Shown: piece by piece, positions 21,101 to 34,500 of the stretch
How the letters are laid out: each line of letters opens with the position of its first letter
Numbering within the stretch: the stretch's first letter is position 1
From: Paracentrotus lividus
Lineage: Eukaryota > Echinodermata > Echinoidea > Camarodonta > Echinidae
Assembly: GCA_940671915.1 (NCBI GenBank)
Contig: CALNVZ010003435.1
Coordinates: 18,020,439 to 18,084,438 of the forward strand
Direction of reading: 5' to 3'
Length of the DNA stretch: 64,000 nt
Translations under genes and position numbers: made by a program
Notes under the pieces: generated by a model
Told to the model about the DNA's origin: nothing
What the model saw: only the letters and a program-made list of their open reading frames with translations
The model's database searches: none

Positions 21101-24100
21101 TTTTCTTTCTTGATATCTGTTTTTCTCCCTTTCCTTTATTGTTTAGTTTAGTTTATTTACAGGTGTTTTTTTTATTTGACTAAAACATTCTGTTTCTTTT
21201 ATCCATTCTTCTTTCTCTTTTCTCCCTTACAGGTTTGGCTCACACTTCTCTTTTGTTCTTTTGTTTTTTGCTTTGTTTTTATGTCTTCCCCTTGTTCTTT
21301 TACCCGTTTCTCTTATTTATTTATTTTTCCCCCTTACTTCTTCTTGTAGGTCTATAACACACAGGTCTACTAGGTGTTCTTTTCCTTGGCCTTTTCTCAC
21401 TTCTTTCAGTCTTTACAACCCCTTAGCCTCTACTCTAATCCCTTCTTTGTTTACTCTCTCTCCCCCCCCCTCTCCAGCTAATCATCTCTCTTTTGTTCCA
21501 GTTTGCTGTTGATCACACCTCTTCTTGCTTTTTGATTGGCTGGCTTCTTCACACCTTTCACATCCCCCTTTTGTTCCCTTGTTCTCTTCCTCCTGGCTTG
21601 CCACTTAGGTGTAGCTGTTTTCTATCTTTCTCCATATCCATGTTTGTTCCCTACCTTTTCTGTGTCATTTTGTCTCTGACGAAGATTCTGCTAGGATCGA
21701 AAGCTCAGGCTCCTTTTGACTTCATAATAATAGCTGTAACAGGGATGGATTCTGTAGTAAAAAACAGACAGATCTATGATCATTATAATAGTTGTAAAGG
21801 GGACGGATCCTGTCGTAAAGAACAGACAGATCTATCATCACAATAATTGTTGTAATGGGGATGGATACTGCAGTAAAGAACAAACAGATCTATCATCAAA
21901 ATAATAGTTGTAATAGGGATGGATCCTGCAGTAAAGAACAAACAGATCTATCATCATAATAATATAGTTGTAATGGGATGGATACTGCAGTAAAAAGAAC
22001 ACAGATCTATCATCATAATAATGGTTGTAACGGGGATGGATCCTGCAGTAAAGAACAAACAAATCTATCATCATAATAATAGTTGAATGGGGATGGATCC
22101 TGCAGTAAAGAACAAACAGATCTATGATCATAATAATAATAGTTGTAACGGGGATGGATCCTGCAGTGAAGAATAAACAGATCTATGATCATAAATAGTT
22201 GTAACGGGGATGGATCCTGCAGTAAAGCCAAACAGATCTATGATCATAATAATAGTTGTAACGGGGATGGATACTGCAGTAAAGGCAGTAAAAACAAACA
22301 GATCTATCATCGTAATAATGGTTGTAATGGGGATGGATCCTGCAGTAAAGAACAGACAGATCTATGATCATAATAATAGTTGTAATGGGGATGGACCCTG
22401 CAGTAAAGAACAGACAGATCTATGATCATAATAATGGTTGTAATAAGGGTGGATCCTGCAGTAAAGACAGACAGATTTATGATCATATAATGGTTGTAAT
22501 GGGATGGATCCTGCAGAAAGAACAAACAGATCTATGATCATAATAATGGTTGTATGGGATGGATCCTGCAGTAAAGAACAGACAGATCTATCATCATAAT
22601 AATAGTTGTAATGGGGATGGATCCTGCAGTAAAGAACAAACAGATTTACGATCATAATAATGGTTGTAATGGGGATGGATCCTGCAGTAAAGAAGACAGA
22701 TCTATGATCATAATAATGGTTGTAATAAGGGTGGATCCTGCAGTAAAGAACAGACAGATTATGATCATAATAATAGTTGTAATGGGGATGGATCCTGCAG
22801 TAAAGAACAGACAGATCTATAATCATAATAATGGTTGTAATAGGGTGGATCCTGCAGTAAAGAACAGACAGATCTATGATCATACTAATAGTTGTAATGG
22901 GAATGGATCCTGCAGTAAAGAACAGACAGATCTATGATCATAATAATGGTTGTAATGGGGATGGATCCTGCAGTAAAGAACAAACAGATTTACGATCATA
23001 ATAATGGTTGTAATGGGGATGGATCCTGCAGTAAAGAACAAACAGATCTACTGTGTTGGCCACTCTGTATTAAAGGATTGACTGTACTTATACAGCACTA
23101 GGAGGTGTTTCACCAAGTCATTCATACATTACAACAACTTTACTAACGACTGGTGATCAGTTTTTGCGCTCAATGACTGAGAATATAGTATAGCACCCAG
23201 GAACATGCTCCAGTCGTTTGTAAAGTCGTTTGCAACTTTACAAACCACAATTGGTGAAACACCACCCTGTTCACAAGAAGCAACATCCATCATCTATCTA
23301 AAGTAGCTATTAATAGATTCACCCATGCTAAGCTTACATGTTATGTACCAACATAAGTTTAATTTGAATTTCTGTACTAGGTACAATTTCACAATCTTTG
23401 AAAACTGTTGGGTGATATAGGTTTACCTTAGACTGTCTCAGGGAAATAATTCTTTTCCCTTCTTTGATGTTGTTCTTCAAGAGATTGGTATCAATTATTT
23501 TGCTTATTTCCTCTACCCCTCAATCAGTGTTCATCTCAACAACATGAACAAATACAATGTTTTGTGAAAAGAGGTTTCAATTCAAAGTTAATCATTAAAT
23601 CTGACAGTCAATCCTGTTACTATGGGGTGTTCGGAACTAAGCCAATTACCTTATTATACAAAAAAGCTTGCTACATGCTGAACACTGAGAACATTGAATT
23701 TGAATTATGATAACTGCCTCAATATAATAAAATCCTATTGTGTCTATGCTCATTATAATGGGACTAAACTGTAATTGTAACATTATATTACATTTTGAGA
23801 GATAATATACTCTCCTAGCCATTGCTCCATGAGCATGTAACAGAGGTGGATATAAGTGCTAGGCATAACGCAATAATCATCATCGCTTTACAGTAATTCA
23901 CACTAAACCTTATCGCAAGTAAAGAGATCTACTTACGCTCCATATGGGGAGGTGATATCTAGAAGATCTATTGCAACGGCCATGAACATTAGGTTGATGA
24001 GGGTTGGGTACATATCCATAATCCGTTGTCTGGTGCCATCTAAGTGCAGTATAGTTAGCCTCTGGAGTTGTAACAGGATTTTCTGATGTACACAGCTAAA

Positions 24101-27100
24101 AAGAAGCAAAATTCATTTTGTCTTCCGATTTAAATACCCAGTGTTTAAGCACAATATAAGCTAAAATACACATGGATGTCTATGTACATGAGTTCTCATT
24201 TGATGAAAACAGGCCTTAAATTTCGTAGTCATAGGGCACTTTTCTTAAGTACAGCACCAATGCAAATGTCTGGAAAAGGGCTCAAAATCTCCAAGGCCAA
24301 ACAGGGGATTTTGGAAGAGGCATTAAGTCCAGTAAGTGGGACATCCAAGGCAATGGCCTCCATGGCCGTCGATTAATTAAGCCCTGTGAAAAATAAACTT
24401 TTTTTTTTGTTCCATTGTCTTAAGATTTGCTTTTTTCTCTCTATTTATTCCCCTCCCTGCACTTCTCAGTTTCATATAAAAAGCTTGAATAAACAGCAAA
24501 TTGGTTAAACATTACAATGGACAATGACCTGAATTCATTTCAATCAAATTTTTGGCTAATTAAAAGGGATCCGGATATATCTCGGCCTCTGTAGAAGCTT
24601 GTCATCACCAAAGGGTTAATTAAATAAAGCAAAATAACTTATAAATTATTAAACACAGAAAATTGAACAGTTGTCAGAGAAAGACACAGCTGGAAGACAA
24701 CCATCAAAATCTGCATCAGATGGCTGGAGATGAAACTCAAGAAAGCTGATCTTCCTAATTGAAGAAACAGCCATCAATGCCCATTACCAAATAAGTGTGG
24801 CCTGGGATAGGACTTAAAGCTGGGTTTAGTATTGGTAAATCTCAAAATATATTTTCCTAATTTTGAGATTTCTTTGATATGGAATGAGAGGTAATATGAT
24901 AAATACATATCAAATCACACACATCAATACTCGTAAACATATAATGGCTTCCTTTGCAATCAATGAAATGAGAGAAGTGCATTTACCTGAACAAAACCGA
25001 AAGGAAAGATGGGTCTGTCTGTCCTCCAGTTCCTTGATACCATTTATCCCTCCATCTTCAATCATGGTTGGAAATAAACATTTTAGCTCGCTGGTGATAC
25101 AGTATTAGCTTCACCTATAAAAGTAATACATAGTTTGTTCATTTGTATGTCAACTACTATGTAGGCCTACCATTGACAAAAGAATTAACTAGCTGTTTCA
25201 CATGATATGGGTTACTGTATAAAGGTTTTTTTCGCAGTGTTTTATTTTTGTGAATTTCACGAGTCCATATTCATGGAAATTTCCACTTCAACATAAGGCT
25301 ATTTATAGTAATGAAAACATCACAAAATCGCCAAATTATCCAAGCGCGAATTTCCCAAACTAGTCAAAATCGTGAATATATTGGCTTACAGTGTAACCAA
25401 ATGCATTGGTAATGCAATCTGAGTGTTGCTTGTTGCCTATTTTTGTGCCGACAGGCAAATACAGCACACGGTAGAAGTTGCCAATGGCAAACAGAGCATA
25501 TAAAGAGTTGATACATTTGGGCTTCTGAATAGAAAAAAAATATGGAAACTTTCTTTGTTCAGTTGATCACTTATTCACGCATGACATAATAATTAATCAC
25601 CGATTATATTCGCTATCATAATGTTCACACTTTGTGTTAAAAAGCACCTTGATCAATGCCTTAAAACTGGGAAAGCCCTATAGATCAATGAGCAAAAAAA
25701 ACCCAAATAACAATTTATCAATTACATATGATGTTAAAAAGCTTATTTAAATGCATGAAGATATTCATTTTATTAATAACAGTTTACATATCTTTATTTA
25801 CGCAAAACATATACGCCCAAAGCACACCAATTTATTCATGCAGGTTCTATTCTTAAAGCTTTAATCACACAGAATAGCTAACATCATTTCTTGGAGTTTT
25901 TTGCCATAGAGATTCTAAATGCATTCGTATTCTCCAATAAACTGGGTGTAATGACTGGATAATGCACTCTCATGATACAATAGACATGCAAATATGTAGT
26001 GTTTCTTTGGAATTTGGGATAATTCAATTGGTGCTTGTTTGAAGATTCACTTGCAAAGCTGACAAATGATATTTCATGATGCATCTTTGGGCTGGATGGT
26101 TACATCTTACCTTGATACCAGATAGCTCCTTGATGGTCATATTGAGCATGGATGTATCATGCCATTCCAGAGTCCACTGTGATCATGAGGACCTTTTACA
26201 GCTGGGCTATTCATCATCATCTTAGGAATGCTGATTACAAATAACGATACAAACAATTCTAGAGTCAAATCCATAACGATCAGAGACACTTACGGTATCC
26301 GCTGTTAGTTTCGCGTTGAGCGGCCTCAAACATTATTCGCTGGTTTCTTAAATTTGCGCTGCATTTTCAAAACATGCATAAGAAATCATGCTCATATATT
26401 CGCGTGTTTTTAATTCGTGCCTGCCGATCTTTGCGCAAATTTAATGTAAAGATGAGTGGTTCTAAACACATTTCACTCATTGTATCAACATTCGATTATC
26501 AGCGACCTACAGAATAAGTTGACTATATTTACTGAATAGATTGAGGGAAATTGATTTTCAGTGAGCAAAATGGACATGACAAGAAATGCCAACTGTATTT
26601 TAACTCCTGTAAATATTTTAATTTTTTTGTGACTTTGGTAACTTTGATTTGAATGTAACTTGAATTTAACAATAATATGGTTTCATTTACCCAGGTTAAC
26701 CACTTCAGTTTTGATATTTAAATGTTATACCATCAGGCTCTTAACAATGTGATTACCTTAAGCGTTTTGCTAGAAGGATATTAACCCCAACCTTTCATTC
26801 ATTATACCACTCCACAAGTATACTGAAGACTACTGCTTATCATTCACTGCCTGGCTCCTTGAGCTACTGGATATAGTACTCTACCTTGGTGACTGAAAAG
26901 TTGTGGAACAAACTAGCCACTATCATAAAGACTGTGAATCAGTTGAAAAATCATTTGGAGGCCTATTATTTTGTCAGAAAACAGATAGTTTGTAGATGGA
27001 TGCAGTAACATTGAGCGATAATTCAAATCGTAATTTATTGAAATAGCTCATTTTGATCTACATATAGGTTAGTATGGAATTGCTTAAAATTTACAAATAA

Positions 27101-27651
27101 TTGCTTGCTTTACTATTCCGATATCTACGATTTCATACCTGATTTTAAAAATCATTTTCGGATGCTTTTCAAAACAGTATCCCCACACTCAGCCTGCTGG
27201 GCAGACGCCACTGATGCTCGCAACAGGGGGCATCATGGTGGTGATTTGATTGCGCAAGGCCGTTGTCCAATAAGCCTTGTTTGTTTCCACTGTTTTAAGT
27301 ACTAAATGACTTGCTCTGAAATTTTCATTAGTTTGATTTTACAGTCAGAGCAATAGGATTTTACTAATTTTGTTCCATCTTGCACTCGTTTTGGGAAGTT
27401 ACTGAAACACTTTGCCTATATGTATGCACCATGTACATCGGACAACTAAGATATTGAGCCAGAACTTGAAGACTATCTTATCACATCCTCACAAAAATGA
27501 GGATGATGATGATGACTGTGACAATAATTTAGATAATACAATCATGTACAAATGTATCGAAAGACAACTGAAAGGGTAACATGCTTAGTGCTCGAACTGA
27601 ACAAAAGATATAATTAATATATTATCTTCAAAAGATAATAATAAATAATTT

Positions 27652-27689
<38 letters not shown>

Positions 27690-30600
27690 GTTGTATTTTT
27701 GTTGTATATAAATCAATTTTCTTTAAAAATTTGCAATGTACAGGCACACATATCTTTCATAGAATAATTTATTTAAGATTCTTTTTCATGGTTTCAGACA
27801 TGCATGTTGAGCCGCATCATACATTTGTTTAGTTGTTCTTCTATGATACACTCAATTGAACAAGGTAATAAATGGAAATGGGGCTTGATAACCTCCTATG
27901 TTCATAATCTCACCTCTCTTCTTACATTGCACTTAGCTAGAACATCAGGTGAGGACCAGTCTTCTACAGGGGTCCCCAGTTTGATGAAACCAGTCCTATA
28001 GGATACCTTAGATGGTTGTATAGATTGACACCATAGAACCAACACAGAGCTAAAATACAGGAATCCTGGTCTCCTTTCCCTAGCACATCTGTTGATTAAA
28101 AAAATATACACAAATTACTATAAATTCACAATAAAATGGAAACTGATTTGGTTACATGATAATTGGTATGACATAGTTTGGAACAAAACATAATAATGTA
28201 AATCCATTACAACCAAACAGCTTTTAAAGTTTTTCTAAATCAATTCAATTGTCCAGTTTCCTGGACACAAATCAACTTGCAATTAATATGGCGGAAAAAT
28301 TTTTGTTTAAATAAATTTAAAGTGTAACATGTTCTTTTGCTGAAACAATTCATTCCAAATATTACTGCTTTTAAAGATGAACTTAACATAAAATTTCTTA
28401 TTTAGGGGACAGACTAAATGCTACTCTTTTTTAAGGCGAAATGCAACAAAACTTGTTTGAAAATAACTCCACCCTATCCATTTATATTCCTTACAAGAAA
28501 TGAATTCTTGAGCAATGTTAAGCAGTCTCAAGGAATAGTTGAGTATCTATACATCACCTAATATCAAACAGTTTCAGCTCTAAGGCTGAGCACTTAATTA
28601 CCTCATCATCAGAGGATTGTAAATTTCTGACACCTGTCCATACCAAAGGTATAATTTTTGCGTCATTTTGCATTATGGTCCTCTATTTCCCTACAGAATG
28701 TCAATTTAATTTTTGTATTATCATATCTTAAATATACCACAAAATGTATTTGTATGTATGCAGTTAAAACATTATTTTGTAAATTATATTATTCAAATGT
28801 TATCTTGTACAATTCTGTTTTGATATGATTTTTTGGAAAATAATAAAATAAAGCTGACATTGAAATTGAAATTGATTGATTGATTGATTGATTGATTAGG
28901 GTTTAAACGACACCAACACAATGTGTCATATAAGTGTCAAACTAGATATTACTTTAATGCGTATACTGAGTAGTTGGGTGGCTACTTTCCCGGGAAAAAT
29001 TCCCTACTCTTTCGAATAGGAAAGCAGGTTCTTTAACGTGCAAGTGGGGTTGCTCTCCATCACACGGGACCGACGGCTTAAAGTCTCCTCCGAAAGACTA
29101 TAGTTAATTTTTAATGTCTTAATAATTGTCATAGCTGCTTTGATAAGCTTCAATGTTATTTTTTTAAATCTGAAGAAAAAATAATTTCTTTAAGGAAATC
29201 CACAATTCTTGAGCGTGAAACGTCACAAATAACGTTTTAAATCGGTATGTCATAAAATTAGTACGTATGTGGCTAAATTCCACCATTCAATAAGGATATG
29301 CTTAACTGATAAAACACAATCACACGATACACAACGGGCAGTTCCTCCGCTGCAAGCAAATAAGAGTGCGTCAAATGAGAATGACCGATTCTAACACGGG
29401 TCAACACAATATCATCACGTCGTTTAGTTAAGGGGATTGTATTATGTGGTTTGATTACTGATTGGTGTTGGTATAGTTTATTGACAGGGTTTAAATCCCA
29501 TGACGTTTGCCATTTTCTTCTAATGTAAATATTAATTTTCGACTTTAGATCTGTACAATGGGATCTGTATTTAGTTACCTCTATTTGAGAGCTTCTTTAG
29601 CTAACTTGTCAGCTTTTTCATTTCCTTTGATACCTGTATGGCTCGGTATCCATGCGAAAACCACTTTTTGCATAGTACATCAAGTTTATATAGAGATTCT
29701 AGTAACTGTACAACAAAGGGTGTTTTAAGTTTCTGCACTGCAAAGCCATTAAACTAGATAAGGAATCTGTAAAAATTACAAAGTGTCTTTTATTCGTGTT
29801 TTCAACAAGTGGTAAGGCCATTTTCAAGGCCAACAATTCTGCAGTGTATATAGACGCACTAGACATACTAATCCATCACTACCAGATCATGTACATATCT
29901 ACACCTGGGTGGGAGAAACAATGTAGCTAAAAAGCCTTTCATACTCACCTGGATCTGGTCTTGACCAAGGTTTATAGAGACCTGGAATGTCATAATATGG
30001 CACTGATGAATCATTTTGGAAGATAGATAGCACCCTGATATCAGTGTATTGATAGGATTGCTCCATTGATACGGATCCATTGAAAGCCTGCAAAATACCA
30101 CACATGAATCTGAATAATTGGACTTGATCCATTATTAAGGAAAAGTACTGTTTGATGTTTATAAAAAATTAACTGAATTGACTGTAGTATAAATATTATC
30201 AGAGTAATTATTTGAAGAAACAAATTATATAGAAGCTCCATAGATCTTGTTGAGTTAAACCAATCGGAATCAATTACAACCAAATCAAGTATAATTTGTA
30301 TACGGCTATTATGCATAAAATACACAGTGAGTGAGCTACGATATTGTGTGAAGTTGTAATTTCATTAAATTGTAATTTTTATAGGTCATAAGTCTAATGA
30401 TAATAAATTAGAGGTAAAATGATATCTATCCATTGGAGAAAATCTTTCCAAAAAATTAGTAGGCCTACACCACCTAATTTGAAAGCTGCTCTCAAGTGAC
30501 CTATAAATAATTAAAATTATAATAATAACTTTGTCATCCTTTCATGGATTTTGTCACACCAGTCAGGGCGCGACAAACCCGCTTGCCCGCTTGCCCGGGG

Positions 30601-31595
30601 CAAGTGAAAACAACGGCGGGCAAGCAAGTTCAAAGTCACTTTCCCGATCGGGCAAGCGATGATTTCAGCAAAGTGCAACACGAGCATGTTGAAGGCGCCT
30701 TTGCAGCCAGCCCGAGCGGCCCAGGCAATCGTCGGTGCTGGGTATCAGCATCAACGATTTCCCCATAACATTTCACCTCAAAACACATAAAAGAGGTGTT
30801 ATAAACACAAACTAGACAAAATAGTTACACAGGGCTCTCCTACTGTAGAAAACATTACCTTACAATTGAAATGAAATCCCTAAAACTTGTGAAATAACCA
30901 ATTTGTTATTCTAAATATCTCGCCGATCTGCAGAGCTTCCGCCGATGTATGGTGCTAGTCTTAACATACGACTCATTGTCTATATAGATATATAGATGAG
31001 AAAATAATTAAAATTCGGATATATTTTCTTTCTTACCTTTGTTAATGTTCATTTCAATGCTATTTTTCTGTTGTTACATGTAAAATAAAGATAATTGACA
31101 TGAAATGATTTAACTAAATTTTTAATTATATTTTTAATAATTTTTTTAAATTTTAATTTTTTTTTTTTTTTTTTTTTTTATAGATCCAAATTTAGTGGTG
31201 CTTTGTCTTCTCTGAGGTCTTTGTTCGTGGACATTTATGAGATGATATTGCTACTAAAAATATCTTTAATCAAAGAAAATGACAATAAAATTGGGCAAGT
31301 GTTTTTTCTTCTCGGGCAAGTAAAAAAAAATTTCACTTGCCAATAGGCAAGTGAAAAATAATTTTTTTGTAGCGGCCTGCACCTCCACTAAAATGCTTCT
31401 CTCATTTTTGCTTAACAGTTCATTCTCCATTATGACTTTAGGTTTACCTGTTTAACATCAAATGCCATGTTGCTTGTCCGCTACACACCCAAACATCTCC
31501 AAACAGAACATCTTGAAGGTCAATGAACTCTTGGACTCCTTGATTGTTTGAGGTAACCTGATGTCAAAGGGACCACTGGGAGGCTGAGGTCAAGG
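17901..31595 (-). CDS. SIAE: SIAE copy A (exons 10-3, partly damaged)
   Basis: Exons: 10 at 17901-18191, 9 at 19094-19289, 8 at 23937-24095, 7 at 24987-25114, 6 at 26111-26230, 5 at 27914-28088, 4 at 29949-30087, and 3 at 31448-31595, truncated by a 25-N gap. Exons 10, 9 and 4 are intact. Exon 8 lacks 2 nt (in PNVFMA), exon 7 lacks three single bases, exon 6 two, exon 5 about nine, and exon 3 one T in the GQSNM codons. The damage is nearly all small deletions, which looks more like sequence error than mutational decay. Exons 1 and 2 are absent from this copy. Confidence 0.8.
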
Positions 31596-34500
31596 NNNNN
31601 NNNNNNNNNNNNNNNNNNNNAAAAACAAAGAGAGAGGATGTAAATTTGAGTTTTGTTTGAAGACGACTATCTTCCTCCACACTGCCTTAATAAAAGGAGG
31701 CACTGGAGATTAAGTCTTGCATAATAAAGTTGACATTTTTGTACGTAGCACAGGGCATGTCATGCAGTTATAGCGAACCACTGATGCCTCTCTCCTACTG
31801 CATTACAAGGATCCTGAAGAAAGATGAATGCACCTTACCCGACCTCGTAACCAGACATGACCGGTTTCCATGGTGATCAGTGCCCACAGAGGCAGCCTCA
31901 GGTGACGAAGTGCAGCAAACCTGTCATATAAAGGAAATGTAAATAATGTTTGGTATGACTAGGTGGCTGTGCGTCTACTAACATTCATCTAAAAATACAA
32001 TCTTTTAAAGTTGGATACAAATTTTCTTCATTATCCAGACAAGAAAAAAACATTTATGATAAGTAGTTATTGCAAACAAGTCTGCAACTTTAGCTGACTG
32101 GAAGCCTTTGTCTAACTTTTTACAATCCGAATTCTTGTCCATGCATGCCAATCCCTATTCAAACCTTTCACAATATGACAGGTAGCTTTCCCATCCAGTC
32201 TATTGCTTGCCCTAACATACAGGCCACAGTCTAGTCCTCAAGCAACGCTCTGGCAATGTCTTCAGACTTATTTTGTTTAACACTGGATAGACTGGAGAGA
32301 CATTCTGAGATGGAACAAATGAGACTGCCGGAGATGTCACAGCGGACTTCTCGGCAAATTGGTTGTCACTTTTTCAGAAGAAATTGAGGTTCTGTTTGTT
32401 TCCTGTGTCAGTGAGATAGGCCCTTAAACGTCTGCCTGCTTGTATGCCAATCCCGTACCTCCCATGCTTTTGCTTATTGTGTATTGCTAAATTCAATATT
32501 TGAGATAAACTTACATTACCAGTGGCCCTGTAACACAAAGACTTACGATCGATAAAAGTTACGATTGATTCTTCTGGGTAGCCTCATCATGACAGGGTTC
32601 TCCAAGTTGATGATTTAATCCTAACCCTAGCCCTAACCCTAATCATATCCTAATCCATGCGCTTTACCTGAATTCCAATAGAGGCTACAGAGCAAAAATT
32701 TATGTAACTTTTTATCAATGGTTAGTCTTTGTGTTACAGGGGGTGGGGAGGTAAGAAGCGAATTTGATTAGACTTCAGCTAATTTTGCAGCTGTCAAGAT
32801 TTTAGATAACTTACATCAAAAGAACTAATATTGTTTCATCCTTAGAACATCTTTGCCATCATTCAAACTCTACCAGGATGTCTGACGATGCAATGCGGAG
32901 TGACCGCTGTGGATAAGGACCTTGGTAGATGTGACATCACTCGCTCCATAGGCTCCGCACGAGCCCCCAAGGTCAGTCGTTTTGGCTACGTCCTGCTTGT
33001 AACGCGGATGAATCCTGCAGTAAAGAACGGAACAGATCTATGATCATCAATAATTGTTGTAATGGGAATGGATACTGCAGTAAAGAACAAACAGATCTAT
33101 GACCATAATAATTAGTTGTAATCGGGGATGGATCCTGCAGTAAAGAACAAACAGATTATGATCATAATATAGGTTAATAGGGATGGATACTGCAGTAAAG
33201 AACAAACAGATCTATGATCATAATAATAGTTGTAATCGGAATGGATACTGCAGTAAAGAACAAAACAGATCTATGATCATAATAATAGTTGTAACGGGAT
33301 GGATCCTGCAGTAAAAACAAACAGATCTATGATCATCAATAATAGTTGTAACGGGGATGGATCCTGCAGTAAAAACAAACAGATCTATCATCATAATAAT
33401 AGTTGTAATCGGGAATGGATACTGCAGTAAAGAACAAACAGATCTATGATCATAATAATAGTTGTAACGGGGATGGATCCTGCAGTAAAAGAACAAACAG
33501 ATCTATGATCATAATAATAGTTGTAACGGGGCGATGGAGTCGATGCAGTAAAGAACCAAGACCAGATCTGTTTATCAAATCCAGGATAGATCCAGTATTC
33601 ATGAATATTTGTACGGGGATGATCGGTGCGTGCGAATAGACAACAGGATCTATGATCATAAGGTCAATGATGTTTGAACTGGGGATGATACTGCCAGTAA
33701 GAAGACAAACACAGATCTTGATTCAATAAAATAGATAGTTTGTGAAAGGGATGGATACTGTCAGTAAAGAACAAACAGATCTATCATCATAAATAGTTGT
33801 AAAGGGATGGATTCCCTGCCAGTAAAGACACAGATCTATCATCTATAATAGTTGTAACGGGGATGGATCCGCAGTAAAGAAAACAGATCGTATGACCATA
33901 ATAATAGTTGTAATGGGGATGGATCCTGCAGTAAAGAACAACCAAGATTATGATCATAATATAGTTGTAATGGGGAGGATCCTGCAGTAAGAACAAACAG
34001 ATCTATCATCATAATAATAGTTGTAATGGGTGGATACTGCATAAAGAACAAACAGGGAGCATTTCATCAAAGGACTGTCAGATATTTATCCGACAAAATT
34101 TGCTCTCAGCCAATCAGACACAAGCATTTCAGTAGCTTATAACAGTTTGTCGGATAAAACGTCCGACAAAGTCCTTTGATGAAATGCCCCCTGATCTATC
34201 ATCAAAATATAGTTGTTATGGGGATGGATCCTGCAAGAAGAGACAGACAGATCTATGATCATAATAATGCAGTATGTAGGTGAACCAAGACCACTCTCAA
34301 AAGACGCTTCTTGGGCCAGATTCACTGTCACCACCACCAAGCTTGAAATCCGTTGGGGAACCATTTTCAACCTTCTTAACCACTCCACTCAGACATGTCT
34401 CTACAGGGCATGAATTTTTAGGCACCCGTCCTGATTCTGTCCGTATCAGCAGAGAGAAAGTTCTGGATGAGACTTCTTCGCACCATTCAACCTCACGGTC

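Larger units (their letters stand above)
20832..21722 (+). mobile_element. 5'-truncated Penelope-like element (copy A)
   Basis: The plus strand opens with a GIY-YIG endonuclease-like C-terminus (YVGETKTTLKRRFYGHR, then DIPVGNHFNLLNHSISDMSL, then ISREKFWMRRLRTIQPHGLN, stop at 21093), typical of Penelope-like elements. The reverse transcriptase part and the first residues of the endonuclease are missing. About 630 bp of T/C-rich 3' sequence follow, ending GCTCAGGCTCCTTTTGACTT. Both sides are flanked by CATAATAAT (20823-20831, 21723-21731), which may be a target duplication or just minisatellite sequence. Confidence 0.8.

Noticed and set aside
21838..22883. Long minus-strand frames such as DHRSVCSLLQDPSPLQLLL and plus-strand AVKNRQIYDHNN frames
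   Set aside because: They are translations of the 58-bp minisatellite in shifting frames, not genes.
19290..23052. CRISPR-like array of regularly spaced repeats
   Set aside because: Units are contiguous with no unique spacers, the genome is eukaryotic, and the unit derives from a splice acceptor.
24176..24376. Plus-strand frame of 66 codons
   Set aside because: It lies almost entirely inside a 177-bp MITE with inverted ends and TGAAAA duplications.
30544..30768. Plus-strand frame MDFVTPVRARQTRLPACPGQ (also near 59616)
   Set aside because: Part of the GGGCAAGTGAAA-type element; no conserved domain seen.
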